A DNA stretch of 64,000 nt from Gnetum montanum (lineage: Eukaryota > Streptophyta > Gnetopsida > Gnetales > Gnetaceae), in contig MNCI01036290.1 of NCBI GenBank assembly GCA_015680685.1, positions 277,901 through 341,900 on the forward strand. The letters are read 5' to 3'. Positions 60,232-64,000 of the stretch are shown here, one piece after another (within the stretch, counting starts at the first letter, position 1; every line of letters starts with the position of its first letter). Made by a program: the position numbers and the translations under genes. The notes under the pieces are model-generated. The model saw only the letters and a list, made by a program, of their open reading frames with translations. It was not told the origin of the DNA and did not search any database.

Positions 60232-61126
60232 TGATGAGCAACAAGGTACCCCCTACACTCAACCATATGAATCACACGCATTCACACATGATCCAATCGA
60301 ATTCCATGGATGGGACTAGTTGCATATCTAGATTGTTATGCTTGGATCATAGTTCATTGTCTTCTCACTTGGACTAGTGGTAGCTTTCTCACATATGGTT
60401 TTGTCCAAAGTGAGGCCTATGATTGATGTTGCCTAATTCTATGTTGCTCCTAATGACAATAAATGGATAAATTAATTAAGCTAATAAATAGTGGAAAGTA
60501 AAATCTAAACTAGCCTACGTGTAATAATTATCTGTTCCCAATCATCCACACACGCCTTTGACTTCATGTGACTACTACTAGGATTACCAAGCGGATGTCA
60601 CTGGGCTTACCAAAAGATACATTGCTAGGTTACCAAGTAATTATACTTAAGTGCTTGTGATTAGTCATACTCATTCTACTTAATGATAGAAATCGTAAAG
60701 AGCAATAAATGGAAACATCAACTAAGGAAAATAGTAAATAATTAAATGATTAAACAATTGAAAGCAATAATAAATCTAAGTGAATATTGCAATGATGGAA
60801 GTAATCTCAATCTTTTTGTCTGATCATGTAATGTGTCCAAGTACGTCACACTTGAATAAGGATGTCGTACAATTACAAACATCACACTACAGGCATGCAC
60901 TGGGAAACAACAAAATTGGAAATCAACAATCTATGAAAAGGCTAACTAAAATTTGAAACTAGAACTATGTCCAACTGTGCACCCAAGTGTTGTATTTATA
61001 GGCTAGCATGGAAGAGATGATATTAGATATCTAACATCATTTCTTGGGACCCGATATCAAGTATTCGATATTGAGGCTTTGATACCGGGTATCTGATATC
61101 GAGGTTGACAAAATCATGACTCATCA
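60232..61126 (-). repeat. 5' LTR of C (right)
   Basis: 895 bp, TGATGAGCAAC to CATGACTCATCA. On the minus strand it begins TGATGAGTC and carries five GATATC-type repeats (for example CTTGATATCGGGTCCC) followed by TATA (CCTATAAATACAACAC at about 61002-60987). Confidence 0.9.
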
Positions 61127-61131
61127 ATTGT
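61127..61131. other. Right target-site duplication of element C (ATTGT)
   Basis: ATTGT follows the LTR end CTCATCA and matches 51962-51966. Confidence 0.92.
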
Positions 61132-61530
61132 ACTCCTAATAAAGAAGCTCCTCCTTTTCTTTTGACAATGAAGTTAAAAGACAAATATCTTCACAACTAT
61201 TTGGTTCATGCTAGAGCTACATCTTCCATCATGCCATTATCTATATGCAAAAAACTTGGTCTTACTCCTTAACAATTGAATAAAAAGATTGTTTAAGTGA
61301 ACAAAAGTAGAGTCAAGATTGTGGATCAACGACCCAATATTTTGTTAGAAATCACTTCTGAACCTTATATAAAATGTAGAATAACTATCCAAGTAAAAAA
61401 TATTTTGGATTCATATAGTCTTTTGTTGAGTAGAAGTAGGAGTAAAAATTTCTCAAGTTATATATCAATAGTTTATTCACATATGGGTACCTTGGAAAAG
61501 GGGACCAAATCAAATATACATACACAGTAA
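61132..61530 (+). pseudogene. Protease region of D, right part
   Basis: After element C the protease frame of D goes on: LVHARATSSIMPLSICKKLG at 61197-61260, which corresponds to a D-S-G-A-(S/T)-S-x-I-M-P-L active-site block with the catalytic D and G lost, then KIVDQRPNILLEITSEPYIK. A TAA/TAG pair interrupts the frame. Confidence 0.65.
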
Positions 61531-61559
61531 ACCTTTGATAACTAAAAACATTACTTTGA

Positions 61560-61860
61560 ATGGGAAAAATAAAAGTTGTTGAAACAAGGGCTTTTGAATC
61601 CAAAATTTGGACACTTCAAGAAGTTTATAACTTGAGAAACAAAAGATCTCAAGATAAGAGCAAGTGGGAGTTATATTTTGATGGTTGTTGTAACTCCAAA
61701 GGTGTAGGAGCTAAAATAGTTTTAGTAAATGATAATTCTTCAAAAATTTTAAAGGCAGATCCTCTATCTTTCCTTTGCCCTAACAATAAGGCCGAATATG
61801 AAGCTTTAAGTATTAGAATTAAAACAACATTTGAAAAAGAGAAGGAATGGTGCAAGGGAT
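61560..61860 (+). pseudogene. RNase H remnant of D
   Basis: The 100-residue open frame reads SKWELYFDGCCNSKGVGAKI, then SFLCPNNKAEYEALSIRIK. The D of YFDG and E of AEYEA are the first two acidic residues of an RNase H of the type found in plant gypsy elements. The remainder, with the last two acidic residues, is missing. RT is not present before it. Confidence 0.75.
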
Positions 61861-61945
61861 AACGTGGGGATTAAAGAAGTGGAAACACCGATAAAACAAA
61901 AAGAAAGGAAAGAAATCTTGGGTCACAAGAGATATGAGTAGAATA

Positions 61946-62223
61946 GAACCCAAGATAAGAGGATTCCTCAAACTCATGTTCAGGCAGCTGAGCGAGCTCA
62001 TCAACCACGATTACAATGGTAGGCTGCCCTCGAACTTGAATGGCAACACCAATCCCAGCCTAGACCACGGTTTCAAAGACACCGAGATTGCCATGGTGTC
62101 ATACATGTTGGAGCTCGAGTTCCTGGCCAACCCCAGGACGAACCACGTGCAGAGCGCGGAGCAGCACAACCAGGACATCAACTCGCTCGGCCTCGTCTCA
62201 GCTCGCAAATCCGCGGAGGCCGT
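61946..62223 (+). pseudogene. PAL: Phenylalanine ammonia-lyase (PAL) exon fragment
   Basis: The open frame 61934-62302 reads, from about residue 5, [55 protein letters not shown] and [14 protein letters not shown], the well-conserved central-to-C-terminal part of PAL, the first enzyme of the phenylpropanoid pathway. The [12 protein letters not shown](V/I)NSLGL block is diagnostic. PAL has about 710-750 residues; only about 93 are present. After AEAV the sequence no longer follows PAL (expected EILKLM). GC and CpG are higher than in the neighbours. It is joined on the left to the broken end of D. Confidence 0.9.
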
Positions 62224-63150
62224 GCGTACATTGAGAAGGTTTACGCTACCTTGGCAATCGTCTGATCAATCTGCTGATGCGCTACCTTGCCGGCACACCT
62301 GACCACTTTTGAGTTGCTCCATGGCCTTTGTTGTCATGCCGTCTTGCATGGCAGTATCGTTTAGCCAACTGCTGGTAGAACTAGAGTGTTTTGTTACATG
62401 AAGTGAAGTGTAGCACATCGCAACTTGTCACCTTATTGCATTGCTCGCAATAAGTTGATAGTTCGATCTGGATTGCGTTGTGTCGTTCTTCAAGTACTTT
62501 ATGAGGCCTTGCAAGAGATGGTGCTAATCATGTCGTTGTTAAATATCCTACCAGTAATTTTCGTAATGCTTCCAAATGTGCGTTTCCCATTTCTAGTTAT
62601 AGCTTTACATGCAGAATCCTTTACAACATGAGGCTTTACTTAAGAAATATTATCAATTAGAGTGCATTCAATATTATTTTGTTTTATATTTGGGGATCTA
62701 TCATAACAACCCCCCATATTCTATTTTCATTTTAAAAAAAGTTTTTCCTTTAACTTCAAAAGACATGTGCTTGCTAAAAGGTTAAGAAAAGAATATGAAA
62801 GGTGAAAGAAAGAAGATACAAATGTCAAGTACCACTGTGGAATAGTTATAAGATGTAAAAATACAACTTGAATTTGATTATAAGTCCATCCTCAGATATA
62901 TAGGCAACATAACATTTTTATAGAGTTTAACTCAAACTAGCAACCTATAACCTACACATCCCTGCTAGACAATAACCTTACTTAATCTACTTATCATTTC
63001 TTGATTTGTTCTTTATTTCTACTTAATGTATTCTTTTATTTTTAGAGAGAGTTTTATTTTTCTCTTTACAAGAAACCTTTTAGTAAAAAGTGAAAACCCG
63101 TAAAGGCACCTTTGAATAAAGATAAGGTGTGAACCTTTTCCTATCCCAAA
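62224..63150. other. Flank of the PAL fragment, nothing recognised
   Basis: 62224-62640 has gene-like composition, and 62425-62631 (plus) is open for 68 residues without a known domain. It may be another gene fragment or PAL 3' sequence after rearrangement. From 62640 the sequence is AT-rich with no features. Confidence 0.3.
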
Positions 63151-63154
63151 GGGG

Positions 63155-63835
63155 ATGCTTTTTAGGATTGGTTATAAGGATGAAAACTTGAAAATGTATC
63201 CTCAAAATTGTTGGACTTTTTCTTTAGAGTCTCTTTTTGATGATCTAATGTTCTCTAAATTTTTTTAATATTATTATTCATTTTTTTGGGGTTTGACACC
63301 TTCCACCCCCACCCTCATCCCCCTAGTCCTCCCAACTCAACATTGCAAAAGTAATGAAAATACATTATAACATTAATTATTTAATTAATATATTTAACTC
63401 ATTTTACCTAACTAACTCTTATCTTTTATTGTTTTGAAGAGGTGAAGAGATATTCAGTCATTACTTAGAGATGGTTTGGACATGTGCAAAGAAGCTAAGA
63501 TCACATAACAAACCTATAAAAAAATATTGCTATATCATTATTCCAAGAAAGCCATTGAAACAAAGATTAAAAAAGACATGGAAAAATTGATTAAAGATTA
63601 TATCAAAAAATTGTAAATAAACAGAGATCTAGCTTTTTGTAGAGGTGAATGTTGAAAAAGAAAAACTCATGTAGTTGAACTTATCTTATTAGGACAAGGC
63701 TAGGATGATGATGACAAGTTTACAATATAATGAAAACTATTTTACAAAATAATGAAAAGGAAAGAAGTGACCTAACAATTATAAGGATGTCCTTGTGGGT
63801 TTTGATCTTTATAACCAATCCTAAAAAGCCTCCCC
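63155..63835. repeat. Inverted repeat of about 21 bp, 650 bp apart
   Basis: GCTTTTTAGGATTGGTTATAA near 63157-63177 has its reverse complement TTATAACCAATCCTAAAAAG near 63809-63829. The LINE tail lies between. It could be a foldback element or part of a larger inverted duplication. Confidence 0.6.
63430..63720 (+). mobile_element. LINE 3' end (C-terminal part of the RT ORF)
   Basis: The plus strand reads RWFGHVQR, a basic KNIAISLF...KRHGK region, then INRDLAFCRGEC.KRKTHVV, LILLGQG and a GATGATGATGA run. This is the characteristic C-terminal tail of plant LINE proteins (LRWFGHVQRR...RGRPKKTW...W...IHVADP..LG followed by Asp codons). Stops are frequent and there is no RT core in the window. Confidence 0.75.
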
Positions 63836-64000
63836 TCCACTGTAGGAAGCTAGGCCTTGGCCTTGTTGAAAAGAGCCTTCATGATTTTTACTTCTTATGA
63901 AAGACTATTTTCTCTTGTTAGCAAAGATTTTCATGTTTGAAGCCAACCAACAAAAGCATGGTTCCCTATAGAGTTCATTTGTTTGTTGGGTGATTCCTTG
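63836..64000. other. Right edge, nothing recognised
   Basis: Short unique sequence without a domain. Confidence 0.3.

Larger units (their letters stand above)
51967..61126 (-). mobile_element. Element C: non-autonomous Athila-like LTR element with gag and extra ORF, no pol
   Basis: Two LTRs (51967-52824 and 60232-61126) with 7-bp terminal inverted repeats TGATGAG/CTCATCA and a 5-bp target duplication define C. The primer site (minus strand, next to the right LTR) sets the orientation as minus. Internal sequence holds an Athila-like gag (57700-60050) and a long ORF (53000-55740), both on the minus strand. No protease, RT, RNase H or integrase is seen in the 7.4 kb interior, so C needed enzymes from another element. 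Confidence 0.88.
48950..61945 (+). mobile_element. Element D: third type of gypsy element, interrupted by C and truncated
   Basis: D has gag (50480-51600), protease (51600-51966 continuing at 61132) and an RNase H (61560-61860). The RT that should lie between protease and RNase H is missing: the RNase H follows the protease within about 100 bp. The right end breaks at about 61945 against a PAL fragment. Sequence differs from A, B and E1. Confidence 0.65.

Noticed and set aside
61934-62302. A functional PAL gene
   Set aside because: Only about 93 of more than 700 residues are present and homology stops at both ends.

Overview
The window is plant nuclear DNA made almost entirely of old, nested LTR retrotransposons. 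No intact host gene is visible. Plant origin is shown by Ty3/gypsy elements of the Tat type (reverse transcriptase, ordinary RNase H, a second 'archaeal-type' RNase H, integrase), an Athila-like gag with a tRNA-Asp-type primer site, fragments of an MLO gene and of a phenylalanine ammonia-lyase (PAL) gene, and a LINE 3' end. The depth of nesting and heavy decay would suit a gymnosperm, but this is inference. One base is ambiguous (n at 58552).

Layout. (1) 1-7211: the right part of a plus-strand Tat-like element, here E1, with its 3' LTR at 5518-7211; most of pol is deleted. (2) 7212-9620: a spacer, then an LTR of the same family in the opposite orientation (F). (3) 9621-46775: a minus-strand Tat-like element, B, with its 3' LTR and integrase on the left and gag on the right. 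(4) 22986-40525: a complete plus-strand element, A, of 17.5 kb, inserted in B. It has two LTRs of about 1.7 kb and a 5-bp target duplication (GTAAG). (5) 46776-48900: sequence of gene-like composition with an MLO fragment. (6) 48950-61900: a third type of gypsy element, D (gag, protease, RNase H), interrupted at 51967-61126 by element C. C has LTRs of 858 and 895 bp, a 5-bp duplication (ATTGT), an Athila-like gag and an extra ORF, but no pol. (7) 61946-62223: a PAL fragment joined to the broken end of D. (8) 63430-63720: a LINE tail inside a short inverted repeat.

Main discovery. Elements A, B and E1 each carry, antisense to pol and between protease and reverse transcriptase, a multi-exon gene. 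Its second exon reads as an FCP1/NIF-type HAD-phosphatase domain. In A it lies at 29643-33179 (minus), with six exons, GT-AG introns in consistent phase, an upstream TATA box and a telo-box (AAACCCTAG). In B it lies at 18000-22985 plus 40531-41010 (plus strand), split by A. In E1 it lies at 1-1279 (minus). The exons correspond between copies although the sequences have diverged strongly, so the gene appears to be a long-standing passenger of this family. Because it is antisense, its introns would not be spliced from the element's genomic RNA, which explains how introns survive retrotransposition.

A second unusual structure is an inverted repeat at the junction of polypurine tract and 3' LTR in A, B and E1, where the first bases of the LTR pair with a segment about 65 bases upstream. 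Tracts of a short repeat containing TTAAACTAGCA bracket the antisense gene and follow integrase. All coding regions are decayed, mostly by TAG and TGA where CAG or TGG is expected.
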